From: an uncultured Colwellia sp.
GTDB lineage: Bacteria > Pseudomonadota > Gammaproteobacteria > Enterobacterales > Alteromonadaceae
NCBI GenBank assembly: GCA_913049915.1
Contig: CAJWZC010000008.1
Location: forward strand, 1-64,000
DNA: 64,000 bases
Reading direction: 5' to 3'
Below are positions 53,584 to 64,000 of the stretch, one piece after another (within the stretch, counting starts at the first letter, position 1; each line of letters opens with the position of its first letter). A model generated the notes under the pieces. It made no database searches and was not told where the DNA came from. It saw nothing but the letters and a program-made list of their open reading frames with translations. The position numbers were made by a program, and so were the translations under genes.

Positions 53584-54102
53584 ATGATTAAGTTATTACT
53601 ACTTACACTTTTAGGGATCACGTTAGCTGCTCCTGTGCACCCAAAATCGTCTAAAATTTATGTCTGGCGTAATGAAAAAGACATATTAGTTTTTTCTGAC
53701 TCGCCAAGAGCAGATGCCGAAGAAGTAAAAACTAAACCAGGTAATATCATTCAATTAAGTACTTCTATAGATACTGAAGTACTCGATATCACACCTCAAG
53801 AAATGTTAGAAGAATATGAAATAGTAATTAACACACCTAAAAATAATGCCACCATACGCGATAATACTGGTTCAATATACATTAGTGGTGGTATCAAACC
53901 ACGATTTAAAACCGGTTTAGAAGTGCAATTACTGCTTGACGGAAAACCTCATAACAAACCACAAACACACTCTATGTTTTCTCTAAGAGATATTAATAGA
54001 GGTGAGCATACAATAAAAATGTTACTACTTGATGAAGAAGGCAAGGTTATTGCATCATCTACATCAGTAACGTTTTATATGCATAGAGCTTCAACAAACT
54101 AA
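53584..54102 (+). CDS. DUF4124-like secreted protein
   Basis: KIYVWRNEKDILVFSDSPRADAEEV near N-terminus. Confidence 0.7.
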   Translation: MIKLLLLTLLGITLAAPVHPKSSKIYVWRNEKDILVFSDSPRADAEEVKTKPGNIIQLSTSIDTEVLDITPQEMLEEYEIVINTPKNNATIRDNTGSIYISGGIKPRFKTGLEVQLLLDGKPHNKPQTHSMFSLRDINRGEHTIKMLLLDEEGKVIASSTSVTFYMHRASTN

Positions 54103-54231
54103 GTTAGTACTAATGACTTTAATCCTTTATTAATAAAGAGATATAAAAGAACTTAGTACTTTGAAGCCTATAAAAATAACACCGCAAATAAAACTTTTCT
54201 TTAGTAAACTCGCACTTTACGCACCAAAACA

Positions 54232-55377
54232 GTGCATAAAGTTATCTGCCTAAGGATTTTTATGCATAGCCGTAGTTATATACAAGATCACAAGTTATCT
54301 TACCAGCAATCACTCTCTAACCAGTTGGTCACCGCAGTAATTATTCTCAATGATAAACTCCTCATCGTTTACGTAAACTCTGCTGCTGAAGCATTATTGA
54401 ACAAAAGCCTGTATCGTTTATATAACACTGAATCTGAAATTATTTTTGCTAATACAAGTATCAATAGCGCTCGTTTAAAGCAACTGCTTGCCACTGGTCA
54501 AGAGTTTACCGACAGCGATATTGTAATAGAGCTAAATGAAAGTCACCGATTTACTGCCGAAGTAACAGCCTCTTCAGTCGAGTTTGAAAGAACTCCCCAT
54601 GTATTACTTGAGTTCAAACAAATAGATCAACAAAAACAAATAAGCTTAGAAGTTTTTCAGCATCAGCAGTGGCTTGCTGCACGTGATCTTATTAAAGGAC
54701 TGGCTCACGAAATCAAAAATCCTTTAGGTGGTCTTCGAGGAGCAGCACAATTACTTAGTAAAGAATTAAGCAATGAGCAACAAGAATATACCAATATGAT
54801 TATCGAACAAGCTGACAGATTGACTAATTTAGTTGACCGACTACTTGGTCCTAACCAACTACCACAGATGCAAGCTCAGAATATCCACGGGATACTCGAG
54901 AAGGTATGCCAGCTAGTTAGTTATTCAAATGGACAAAAAGTTAATCTGTTACGTGATTATGATCCTTCACTACCCGCTGTTGAATGTGATCAAGAAAAAC
55001 TACAACAAGCAGTACTTAATGTTGTCAATAATGCCATACAAGCCATTGATAATAAACACAAAATAACACTAAGAACCCGTATTGCTAGCAATAAGACGAT
55101 TCATGGTAGACGCATAAAATTAGCGGTGCAAATTTGTATCATTGATAACGGCCCAGGTATTCCGAGCAAAATACAAGATACACTTTTTTATCCCATGGTA
55201 TCGGGACGATCTAACGGAACTGGCTTAGGTTTATCTATTTCACAAACCTTAATAAACCAGCATAACGGTAAACTATCGTGCCATAGCAGGCCTGGTCATA
55301 CTGAATTTACAATTTTGCTACCATTAACACAGCAACCCTTACATCAAGCACATTTATCACAAGAGAATGAATTATGA
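54232..55377 (+). CDS. glnL: Nitrogen regulation sensor kinase NtrB (GlnL)
   Basis: GLAHEIKNPLGGLRGAAQLLSKEL; NGTGLGLSISQTLINQH; upstream of ntrC; start may be 54262. Confidence 0.93.
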   Translation: MHKVICLRIFMHSRSYIQDHKLSYQQSLSNQLVTAVIILNDKLLIVYVNSAAEALLNKSLYRLYNTESEIIFANTSINSARLKQLLATGQEFTDSDIVIELNESHRFTAEVTASSVEFERTPHVLLEFKQIDQQKQISLEVFQHQQWLAARDLIKGLAHEIKNPLGGLRGAAQLLSKELSNEQQEYTNMIIEQADRLTNLVDRLLGPNQLPQMQAQNIHGILEKVCQLVSYSNGQKVNLLRDYDPSLPAVECDQEKLQQAVLNVVNNAIQAIDNKHKITLRTRIASNKTIHGRRIKLAVQICIIDNGPGIPSKIQDTLFYPMVSGRSNGTGLGLSISQTLINQHNGKLSCHSRPGHTEFTILLPLTQQPLHQAHLSQENEL

Positions 55378-56774
55378 TCACAGAACAAGTGTGGATAGTT
55401 GACGACGATAGCTCAATTAGATGGGTACTTGAGAAAGCCTTCGCCAATTCAAATATCAGTTGCGCCGCTTTTGAAAGCGCTGAAAATTTATTGATTGCAT
55501 TAGATCATGGACAGCCAGAAGTAATTATTTCAGATATTCGTATGCCAAATATAGATGGTATGGAGCTATTAAAGAAATTAAGAAAATATCACAATCATAT
55601 CCCTGTGATAATTATGACTGCTCACTCTGATTTAGACAGTGCAGTTAACGCTTATCAAGGAGGTGCTTTTGAATATTTACCTAAGCCATTTGATATTGAT
55701 GAAGCCATCAATCTGAGTAAACGTGCTCTCACTCATGCTAGAGAACAAAATGAAAAAAACAAACAACAACCTAATACTCCTCTAGCAGTCGGTTTGATTG
55801 GTGAAGCACCCGCGATGCAAGAAGTATTTCGAGCTATTGGCCGTCTATCACGTTCTAGTATTAGTGTTTTGATTAATGGAGAATCAGGTACGGGTAAGGA
55901 ATTAGTTGCCCAAGCGCTGCATTCTCACAGTCCGCGTGTTAATGAACCTTTTATTCCACTTAATATGGCTGCTATTCCAAAAGATCTTATTGAATCTGAA
56001 TTATTTGGCCACGAAAAAGGTGCTTTTACTGGTGCTAATGCTGTTCGACAAGGTCGATTTGAGCAAGCACATGGAGGAACTTTATTTTTAGATGAAATTG
56101 GAGATATGCCATTAGATATCCAAACTCGCCTATTGCGTGTACTTTCTGATGGCCAAGTTTATCGTGTAGGTGGGCATCTACCTGTGCAAGTTGATGTACG
56201 TATAATTGCTGCTACTCATCAAAATCTTGAAGATCGTGTGAATAAGGGTGAATTTAGAGAAGATTTATTTCATCGCCTCAACGTCATTCGCATTCACTTA
56301 CCTAGTCTTAGAGAACGTAAGGAAGATATAGCACAGCTGAGTCAGCACTTCTTAGCGCAAGCAGCTAATGAGCTTAGCGTAGAGATTAAAACATTAAGTA
56401 AAAAAGCTAGTAACTTCTTGAACAACTGCCTTTGGCCTGGAAATGTTAGACAATTAGAGAATATTTGTCGATTCTTAACGGTAATGGCAAGTGGTCAGGA
56501 AATTCTTATTGAAGATTTACCTAATGAATTGACCGAGAAATCTACACCTCTAAAACATGATTCTAATGCTTGGCAAGAAGTACTTAGTACTTGGATGGAT
56601 CAAGAGTTAGTAAAGGGGAAAGAAGCTATTCTAGATTACGCTCAAATTGAGTTTGAAAAAATAATGCTTGATCGGGCGCTAATATTTACTCAAGGTCATA
56701 AACAAGAAGCCGCAAAGAAACTAGGCTGGGGAAGGAATACCTTAACAAGAAAATTAAAAGAATTTGGTGATTAA
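55374..56774 (+). CDS. glnG: Nitrogen regulation response regulator NtrC (GlnG)
   Basis: VWIVDDDSSIRWVLEKA; GESGTGKELVAQALH; ESELFGHEKGAFTGA; Fis-type HTH. Confidence 0.96.
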   Translation: MITEQVWIVDDDSSIRWVLEKAFANSNISCAAFESAENLLIALDHGQPEVIISDIRMPNIDGMELLKKLRKYHNHIPVIIMTAHSDLDSAVNAYQGGAFEYLPKPFDIDEAINLSKRALTHAREQNEKNKQQPNTPLAVGLIGEAPAMQEVFRAIGRLSRSSISVLINGESGTGKELVAQALHSHSPRVNEPFIPLNMAAIPKDLIESELFGHEKGAFTGANAVRQGRFEQAHGGTLFLDEIGDMPLDIQTRLLRVLSDGQVYRVGGHLPVQVDVRIIAATHQNLEDRVNKGEFREDLFHRLNVIRIHLPSLRERKEDIAQLSQHFLAQAANELSVEIKTLSKKASNFLNNCLWPGNVRQLENICRFLTVMASGQEILIEDLPNELTEKSTPLKHDSNAWQEVLSTWMDQELVKGKEAILDYAQIEFEKIMLDRALIFTQGHKQEAAKKLGWGRNTLTRKLKEFGD

Positions 56775-56801
56775 GAGCTTAATACTCAAAGCTTAATTTA
56801 G

Positions 56802-57191
56802 TTACTGAGCTTCGCTTGTACAAAGATTATCATCACATTGCTTGCAATTATTGCACAGTTTTATATTAATGAAGTGAGCCGCGATAATAAGGCTCGCTCC
56901 ACCAAAGATGAAGTACATTTCGTATTCAGGAGAAAAGTCATGCTTTATCCAATACAGGGCAACTCCTAAATAAAGCAAATAAAATGGATAAAGACGTTTG
57001 TGATAGCGTTTGAATCCAGAGAATAAAGCGATGGTACCCAGAGCAGCAGTCATTAGAAGAAAAACATGTTCCCACGCGTGATCAGCTAAAAAGCTTAATC
57101 CTAATAACGGTAGCATAGGTAATAATATAGGTAGTAATATGCAATGTAATGCACATAAAGAAGTTGCTGTGATACCTATTTTATCTAACAT
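56802..57191 (-). CDS. MerC-domain protein
   Basis: DKIGITATSLCALHCILLPILLPMLPLLG; CNNCKQCDDNLC. Confidence 0.8.
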   Translation of the reverse strand: MLDKIGITATSLCALHCILLPILLPMLPLLGLSFLADHAWEHVFLLMTAALGTIALFSGFKRYHKRLYPFYLLYLGVALYWIKHDFSPEYEMYFIFGGASLIIAAHFINIKLCNNCKQCDDNLCTSEAQ

Positions 57192-57359
57192 GATTATTCC
57201 GAGATTGTGAGTTAAGTTGCATTTAAAAGATTAATTACGACCTTTTAAATGAGATAATATCACAATTGATATAATATAACATTAGTAAATTATCTTATGC
57301 ATGCAAATATCACTCAAACTAGAGCAACTTGGCATACAGATCGTCTTAATAAATTTTAA

Positions 57360-58259
57360 CTAGTCACTATCTATTAAAAAGTAATAATTTAGCTTACTTT
57401 TTAAATATTCGAAAAATTCTTCATTATTGTTATCAGTGATCAAATGTGCAAGTTCGGCGCCTATTGGAGTAAATTTATAAAATTGAATACTTACATTTTC
57501 TTTTTTAGCCGTTAACTTTAATGATAAACCATTATAATTAAACTGAAGAACTTCTCCCTGACCTATTAAACTCGACTCACTTTCTTGTAGATAGATAAGA
57601 TGATTTTCAGCTAAAGCTAACAAATCAGCGTAATTTAAACCAAAGTTACTTAAGTTACAAAATTGTTGTCGCTGCTTTGAAAAAAAGTTGAGTATACCTG
57701 GCTGTTGATATACACCACTCACTAGGCGGATACCCTTTTTATTCGGTTCCTTTATCGCTAACGAGGAAGCTTTAGCTAACAATTTTGCATCATAAATACT
57801 CATGTCTCGGAAAACCTTTAACGCTTTAAATGAAAAAGAGCCTGGTTTAGTGAGTTCACCAGCTAATATTTTTGCCCATAAGTCTTGCATCGTAGGGTTG
57901 CTTATCTCTTCAGATAGAGCTATATATCGAGTCAACCAGTCATTATCTGTTCTTTGTTCTAGCTCAAAGTCAGCACAATAACTTAACGTTTTTTGCATAA
58001 TATTTTCAATATTTTGTTGCTTACGTAATTGACTTAACCTTGCTCGCTTCACGGTTCGGTCTTCAATTAGCATTTGTTTATCTTCCGGTAATAAAGCACC
58101 GTCTATAACAAACCTTTTAGCAAGTTTCAAAAAGTACTGAGAAACGCCTGACTCTGCTAAGTTTTGAGTTGATTTATTACTATTCACTATTACAGTATCA
58201 TCACCTTCTTTTTTAGCATCATTTTCAAGAACCACAACTTCTGATTTTTCTTTACTCAC
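57360..58259 (-). CDS. TIGR03899-like protein
   Basis: TRYIALSEEISNPTMQDLWAKILAGELTKPGSFSFKAL. Confidence 0.65.
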   Translation of the reverse strand: MSKEKSEVVVLENDAKKEGDDTVIVNSNKSTQNLAESGVSQYFLKLAKRFVIDGALLPEDKQMLIEDRTVKRARLSQLRKQQNIENIMQKTLSYCADFELEQRTDNDWLTRYIALSEEISNPTMQDLWAKILAGELTKPGSFSFKALKVFRDMSIYDAKLLAKASSLAIKEPNKKGIRLVSGVYQQPGILNFFSKQRQQFCNLSNFGLNYADLLALAENHLIYLQESESSLIGQGEVLQFNYNGLSLKLTAKKENVSIQFYKFTPIGAELAHLITDNNNEEFFEYLKSKLNYYFLIDSD

Positions 58260-58551
58260 TTTACTTACTCCATTTCAGTATCACTAAAATCAAGTAGAAT
58301 ATTTACTTGATACTTAAGACTAAACAGTTTAGTACAATATGATAAAACACATACGAACACCAACAACATAAGGTTAAATTTAATTTAATATAAACAAGTT
58401 AAATAAATCTAATAAAATATTACTAACAGGCTTTTATTATCCTGCTCAATGGTGTAAAAAAGAAGTATTAGGTTATAGTTATACTAAATAAATTAAATTT
58501 CAATTTTAACTATGTATATTTAGATCAAATACGTTTAGTTATGAGGGCAGT

Positions 58552-60774
58552 ATGCAAGTATCTGAAAATTCACACGATGACTTTTTATTTATCGATGATA
58601 GTGATGAAGACGAGATTTTAGCCTGTAGCAATAACGAAACTTGGCAAGTTCTAATTGTTGATGATGATCCTGAGATTCATTCAGTTACTCAATTAGCATT
58701 ATCCGATCTTGTCGTATTAAGTCGCCGTCTTGAATACTTACATGCCTATTCTGGTAAAGATGCATGCCGACTAATTGAAGAGCATGATGACATTGTATTG
58801 GTATTGCTAGACGTTGTTATGGAAACTGATGATGCAGGCCTAAATGTTGTAAAACATATAAGAGAAACATTACAGCGAAAGGATATTCGTATTGTTTTAC
58901 GTACCGGACAACCTGGTTATGCTCCCGAAGAAAGTGTTATTAAAGAATATGATATTAATGATTATAAAACAAAGACTGAGCTCACGCGTCGTAAACTCGT
59001 AACTACCGTTTTTGCTGCAATTCGATCTTTTCAACAAATAGCTACCGTCAATGAGAATCGCCTAGGTCTTGAGAAAATAGTTTCAGGTGCTACTGAATTA
59101 TCGTCACAACATTCTCTTTCTAAATACAGCCAAGGTGTTTTATTACAATTAAAGACCCTGATAGGTGGTGAAATATCCGCTGTTTTTTGCGCCCGAGGTC
59201 AAGGTATTATTGATAATATTGATGACTTAAGTTTTTATGTACTCGCGCAAATAGGCTTTGATGAAAACTTAATTAATCAAAAACTTAATCAATTACAGAA
59301 TAAGCAAGTAAGCAAACAGGTAAAAGCTTGCTTCTTACAACAAAAACATGAATACCTCGATGATAACCTAAATCTGTATGTTGCTAAAGGTGATTACCGC
59401 GCAGTTATCCATGTCAGGCTTTCTACTACGCTCACCGAAATACAAACTCAACTAATGAATGTATTTTTAACCGGAGTGGCTGTTGGATATGAAAATGTAC
59501 ACCTATTTAAGAAGCTCACCAATGCAGCCTATAAAGATTCGTTAACCAACTTACCAAATCGTCTAGAATTTGTTCGCTTACTTGATGATTTCGCTCAAAA
59601 TGATTTTAAAAACCAGGTTGCAGCTTTAATTGATATAAATCACTTCAGTGATATCAACGATGCATTAGGACAAGATATTGGTAATAAGCTACTCTCGGCT
59701 GTAGGCCAACGAATGCAAAGTATCGATCATGAATGTCAATTTGCCCGTGTTAGTGCAGATGTTTTTGGTATCATTGGTCCTGCTGATTGTTTAACTCCTG
59801 AAAGTTTAATGGCTTTATTTCACCAACCTTTTAGAGCGGGTGAACAACATCTCCCCATTAATGCTTGCTTTGGCTTATGTACTAAAGAACATGCCAAAAG
59901 CAGTGGCGTACAAGTGCTAAACCAAATTAATATTGCGTTGAATATAGCCAAAAAGAATCGTTTAGAGCATTTTGCGTATTATCATTCGGATATAGAAGAT
60001 CAAATGCAATGGCGTCTAAACATGATTCGCCAACTGCGTAATGATTTTTCAAATAACTGTCTTGAGCTTTGGTATCAGCCACAATTATCATTAACGACAG
60101 GCAAAGTCATTGGTGCTGAAGCTTTACTACGCTGGCGTACTGCAGATGGAAAATTTGTTTCTCCTGCTGTTTTTATTCCCTTAGCCGAATACTCAGGTCT
60201 AATTGTTGAAATTGGAGACTGGGTTATCAGCCAAGCATGTAAACAGCTCAAAATGCTCGAAACAAGCTATGCCGACCTTAGTATTTCAGTTAATGTCTCT
60301 ATTCCACAATTTAGACAGGAAAGTTTTGTCCATAATATAATCAATACCATTACTCAACATAAAATTAAGCCGAGTAAACTTGAATTAGAAATCACTGAAA
60401 ATATTTTAATGGATGAACCACAGATTGTCATTGATGCGTTAACCAAGTTAAAAGCTCAAGGAATAAGTATCGCGTTAGATGACTTTGGTACAGGTTACTC
60501 TTCATTGAGCTACTTACAAAAACTTCCTCTTGATCGATTAAAAGTAGATCGTGCATTTGTTACTGATATTAATAAGGAAGGTCAGTCAATTATTGCTGAA
60601 ACTATCATTAATTTAGGTAAAAAAATGCAACTAAAAGTTATTGCTGAAGGGATTGAAGAAATTGAACAACAGGAGCGTTTAATTGAGTTGGGCTGTGATG
60701 AAGTGCAAGGGTTCTATTATGCGAAACCAATGCCATCAGACGAATTTATCAACTTTCTTCAGAAAAAAAGCTAA
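58552..60774 (+). CDS. Response regulator - DUF3369 - degenerate GGDEF - EAL phosphodiesterase
   Basis: VLIVDDDPEIHSVTQLAL receiver; SADVF in place of GGDEF; EALLRW, DDFGTGYSSLSYLQKLPLDRLKVDRAFV. Confidence 0.88.
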   Translation: MQVSENSHDDFLFIDDSDEDEILACSNNETWQVLIVDDDPEIHSVTQLALSDLVVLSRRLEYLHAYSGKDACRLIEEHDDIVLVLLDVVMETDDAGLNVVKHIRETLQRKDIRIVLRTGQPGYAPEESVIKEYDINDYKTKTELTRRKLVTTVFAAIRSFQQIATVNENRLGLEKIVSGATELSSQHSLSKYSQGVLLQLKTLIGGEISAVFCARGQGIIDNIDDLSFYVLAQIGFDENLINQKLNQLQNKQVSKQVKACFLQQKHEYLDDNLNLYVAKGDYRAVIHVRLSTTLTEIQTQLMNVFLTGVAVGYENVHLFKKLTNAAYKDSLTNLPNRLEFVRLLDDFAQNDFKNQVAALIDINHFSDINDALGQDIGNKLLSAVGQRMQSIDHECQFARVSADVFGIIGPADCLTPESLMALFHQPFRAGEQHLPINACFGLCTKEHAKSSGVQVLNQINIALNIAKKNRLEHFAYYHSDIEDQMQWRLNMIRQLRNDFSNNCLELWYQPQLSLTTGKVIGAEALLRWRTADGKFVSPAVFIPLAEYSGLIVEIGDWVISQACKQLKMLETSYADLSISVNVSIPQFRQESFVHNIINTITQHKIKPSKLELEITENILMDEPQIVIDALTKLKAQGISIALDDFGTGYSSLSYLQKLPLDRLKVDRAFVTDINKEGQSIIAETIINLGKKMQLKVIAEGIEEIEQQERLIELGCDEVQGFYYAKPMPSDEFINFLQKKS

Positions 60775-60824
60775 CGTTCAGAGCAGGTAAATTTAAACCT
60801 CGCTTAATACATTTTATACTCATC

Positions 60825-60858
60825 AAAACACTCATCCAATTTATTAGTCGAGTGTTTT
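60825..60858 (+). terminator. Candidate terminator
   Basis: AAAACACTC...GAGTGTTTT followed by T-rich tract. Confidence 0.6.
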
Positions 60859-60902
60859 TTTATATCTGTTTTATATATCTATTAGCATAAAACAAACACA
60901 CA

Positions 60903-60922
60903 ATTAAAACACTTGTTTTAAT
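60903..60922. promoter_or_regulatory. Palindromic operator candidate upstream of fadBA
   Basis: ATTAAAACA-CT-TGTTTTAAT perfect 9-2-9 palindrome. Confidence 0.55.
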
Positions 60923-61062
60923 CTTATTGCATTTAACTTTTTTTCAAGGCACACTCAATCGACTACTATTATAAGTGAAAGAATAAACAACGATGATTGA
61001 TCATTAAATAATCATCGTAAATAATTATTCAAATAAACCACAACCAGATGAGGAGACTAGGC

Positions 61063-63231
61063 ATGATATATCAAGGCAACAGCCTTTCAGCCCAATTACT
61101 CGAAGACGGCATTGTAGAACTTAAGTTCGATGCTCAAGGATCAGTAAACAAGTTTGATCAAGCAACTTTTGAAGAATATATAGCTGTAGTTACAGCAATT
61201 AATAACTGCAGTGATGCTAAAGGCGTAATGGTAACGTCTGGAAAATCAACATTTATTGTTGGCGCAGACATCACTGAGTTTTTGACGTCATTTAATCAGC
61301 CAGAAGATACATTAACAGCTTGGACAAAAAAGGCATCTGATGTTTTCGACTCATTCGAAGATATTCAATTACCTACTATAGCCGCTATTAATGGCATCGC
61401 GTTAGGCGGTGGTTGTGAAATGACTTTAGCATGCGATTATCGTGTTGCTGATACAAATACCAGCATCGGCCTACCCGAAGTTAAACTAGGATTAATGCCT
61501 GGTTTTGGTGGTACTGTTAGGCTTCCGCGTATTATTGGTTTCGATAATGCAGCAACTTGGATGTCTACAGGTAAAGCATTTAAGCCGGCAGCGGCACTTG
61601 CACAAGGTGTTCTTGACGCGGTTGTTGAGCCAGAAAATTTACGCACTGCTGCTATTAGTATGCTTAAATTAGCAATTAATGGAAAACTCGACTGGCGTAC
61701 GAAACGTCAAGCTAAATTAGAGCCATTAAATTTGTCTCCTACAGAACTGATCATGTCATCAACAACGTGTAAGGGTATGATTGCCGCTAAAGCAGGCAAG
61801 CATTATCCAGCACCAATGGTGATGATAAATACACTAATTGCAGCTGCGGGCTTAGATCGCACTGGTGCAATGGCTGCTGAAAATGCAGGTTTTGCCAAAT
61901 TAGCAAAAACTGATGTGGCAACGGCGCAAATTGGTTTGTTTATGGCAGACCAAGTGATTAAAGGAAAAGCTAAAAAAGCAGGTAAACTTGCAACAAAAGT
62001 TGTCAATAAAGCTGCTGTATTAGGTGCTGGTATTATGGGTGGTGGTATTGCCTATCAATCAGCTTATAAAGGCACGCCGATAATTATGAAAGATATTAAT
62101 GATGCTGCGCTTGACCTTGGTTTATCAACTGCTGCAGGTATATTAACTAAGCAAGTTGATCGCGGTCGTATGAATGCTAAGAAAATGGCGGGTGTGTTAA
62201 ATAGTATTACGCCAAGCTTGAGTTATGACAGCGTTAAAGATGTAGATATTGTTGTTGAAGCTGTTGTTGAAAATCCTAAAATTAAAGGCATGGTTTTAGC
62301 TGAAGTTGAAGCTGTGATTAGTGAAGATGCTATTCTTACTTCAAATACTTCAACTATTTCAATTGATTTATTAGCACAAAGTGTAAAACGTCCACAAAAC
62401 TTCTGTGGCATGCACTTTTTCAACCCAGTTAACAAAATGCCTTTAGTTGAAGTAATTCGTGGTAAAGATACCTCAGATGAAACAGTAGCTGCTGTTGTTG
62501 CTTATGCCGCGAAAATGGGTAAGTCTCCAATTGTTGTTAATGACTGCCCTGGTTTTTATGTTAACCGTGTTTTGTTCCCATACTTTGCTGGCTTTAGTCA
62601 GTTAGTACTTGAAGGTGCTGACTTTACCGCTATCGATAAAGTCATGGAAAAACAATTTGGTTGGCCAATGGGCCCAGCATATCTACTTGATGTTGTTGGT
62701 GTTGATACTGCTGATCACTGTACTGGTGTTATGTCTGCCGGTTTCCCTACCCGTATGACAAAAATTGATAATGATCCAGTAAGTACTTTGTATGCTAATG
62801 ACCGTTTAGGCCAGAAAAATGGCAAAGGCTTTTATGATCACATAAAGGACAAACGTGGTCGTCCAATGAAAGTTCCAGCTCCGGTAGCTTACGAATTACT
62901 TGGTCAACATTGCGCTGATAAAAAAGATTTCAGCAGTGAAGAAATTATTGCTCGCATGATGATCCCTATGGTTAATGAAGTAGTTCGTTGTTTAGAAGAA
63001 GGTGTTGTTGATACCTCAGCAGAAGCAGATATGGGCTTAATCTACGGTGTTGGTTTTCCACCATTTAGAGGTGGTGCAATTCGCTATTTAGAAACACTTG
63101 GTTTAAATAACTTCATCGCAATGGCTGATAAATATGCTGATTTAGGTGAAATTTATCAAGTAACTGATGGGCTGCGTGAAATGGCAAAATCAGGTAAATC
63201 TTATTTCACTACTGATGTTAAATCAGCTTAA
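61063..63231 (+). CDS. fadB: Fatty acid oxidation complex subunit alpha FadB
   Basis: [75 protein letters not shown] before 61063. Confidence 0.95.
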   Translation: MIYQGNSLSAQLLEDGIVELKFDAQGSVNKFDQATFEEYIAVVTAINNCSDAKGVMVTSGKSTFIVGADITEFLTSFNQPEDTLTAWTKKASDVFDSFEDIQLPTIAAINGIALGGGCEMTLACDYRVADTNTSIGLPEVKLGLMPGFGGTVRLPRIIGFDNAATWMSTGKAFKPAAALAQGVLDAVVEPENLRTAAISMLKLAINGKLDWRTKRQAKLEPLNLSPTELIMSSTTCKGMIAAKAGKHYPAPMVMINTLIAAAGLDRTGAMAAENAGFAKLAKTDVATAQIGLFMADQVIKGKAKKAGKLATKVVNKAAVLGAGIMGGGIAYQSAYKGTPIIMKDINDAALDLGLSTAAGILTKQVDRGRMNAKKMAGVLNSITPSLSYDSVKDVDIVVEAVVENPKIKGMVLAEVEAVISEDAILTSNTSTISIDLLAQSVKRPQNFCGMHFFNPVNKMPLVEVIRGKDTSDETVAAVVAYAAKMGKSPIVVNDCPGFYVNRVLFPYFAGFSQLVLEGADFTAIDKVMEKQFGWPMGPAYLLDVVGVDTADHCTGVMSAGFPTRMTKIDNDPVSTLYANDRLGQKNGKGFYDHIKDKRGRPMKVPAPVAYELLGQHCADKKDFSSEEIIARMMIPMVNEVVRCLEEGVVDTSAEADMGLIYGVGFPPFRGGAIRYLETLGLNNFIAMADKYADLGEIYQVTDGLREMAKSGKSYFTTDVKSA

Positions 63232-64000
<769 letters not shown>

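Overview
The window is a low-GC marine gammaproteobacterial chromosome segment. Gene content resembles Alteromonadales, most like Colwellia; this is inferred from protein character, not from a search. Most of it is core metabolism: partial mrcA; an arginine cluster argA, argHA, argG, argF, argB, argC (minus strand) with divergent argE (+); metL-metB divergent from metJ; hemE; the rpsF-priB-rpsR-rplI operon; nudE, cysQ, yrfG; ubiX-def-mpl; glnA-ntrB-ntrC; fadB and partial fadA. Items that deserve a second look: (1) argB is split by an exact 5-bp tandem duplication (TGGTT x2) inside an otherwise intact arginine pathway. (2) A four-gene nickel superoxide dismutase operon (TPR-like protein, 62-aa HPGHDH membrane protein, sodN, sodX) sits behind a perfect Fur-box palindrome. 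(3) Two unannotated, homologous single-TM microproteins (38 and 47 aa) lie next to a heavily decayed short flagellin gene. (4) A stretch of about 1.3 kb before a CheX-like gene looks like decayed coding sequence. (5) A DUF481-like gene has a tandem, decayed second copy. Strong regulatory signatures (MetJ boxes, NtrC sites with a sigma54 promoter, a YtrA/GntR operator, a fad palindrome) were read directly. I saw no rRNA, tRNA, CRISPR array, prophage or transposase. No completely new multi-gene system could be shown; the Ni-SOD operon accessory genes and the microprotein pair are the best candidates for undescribed biology.
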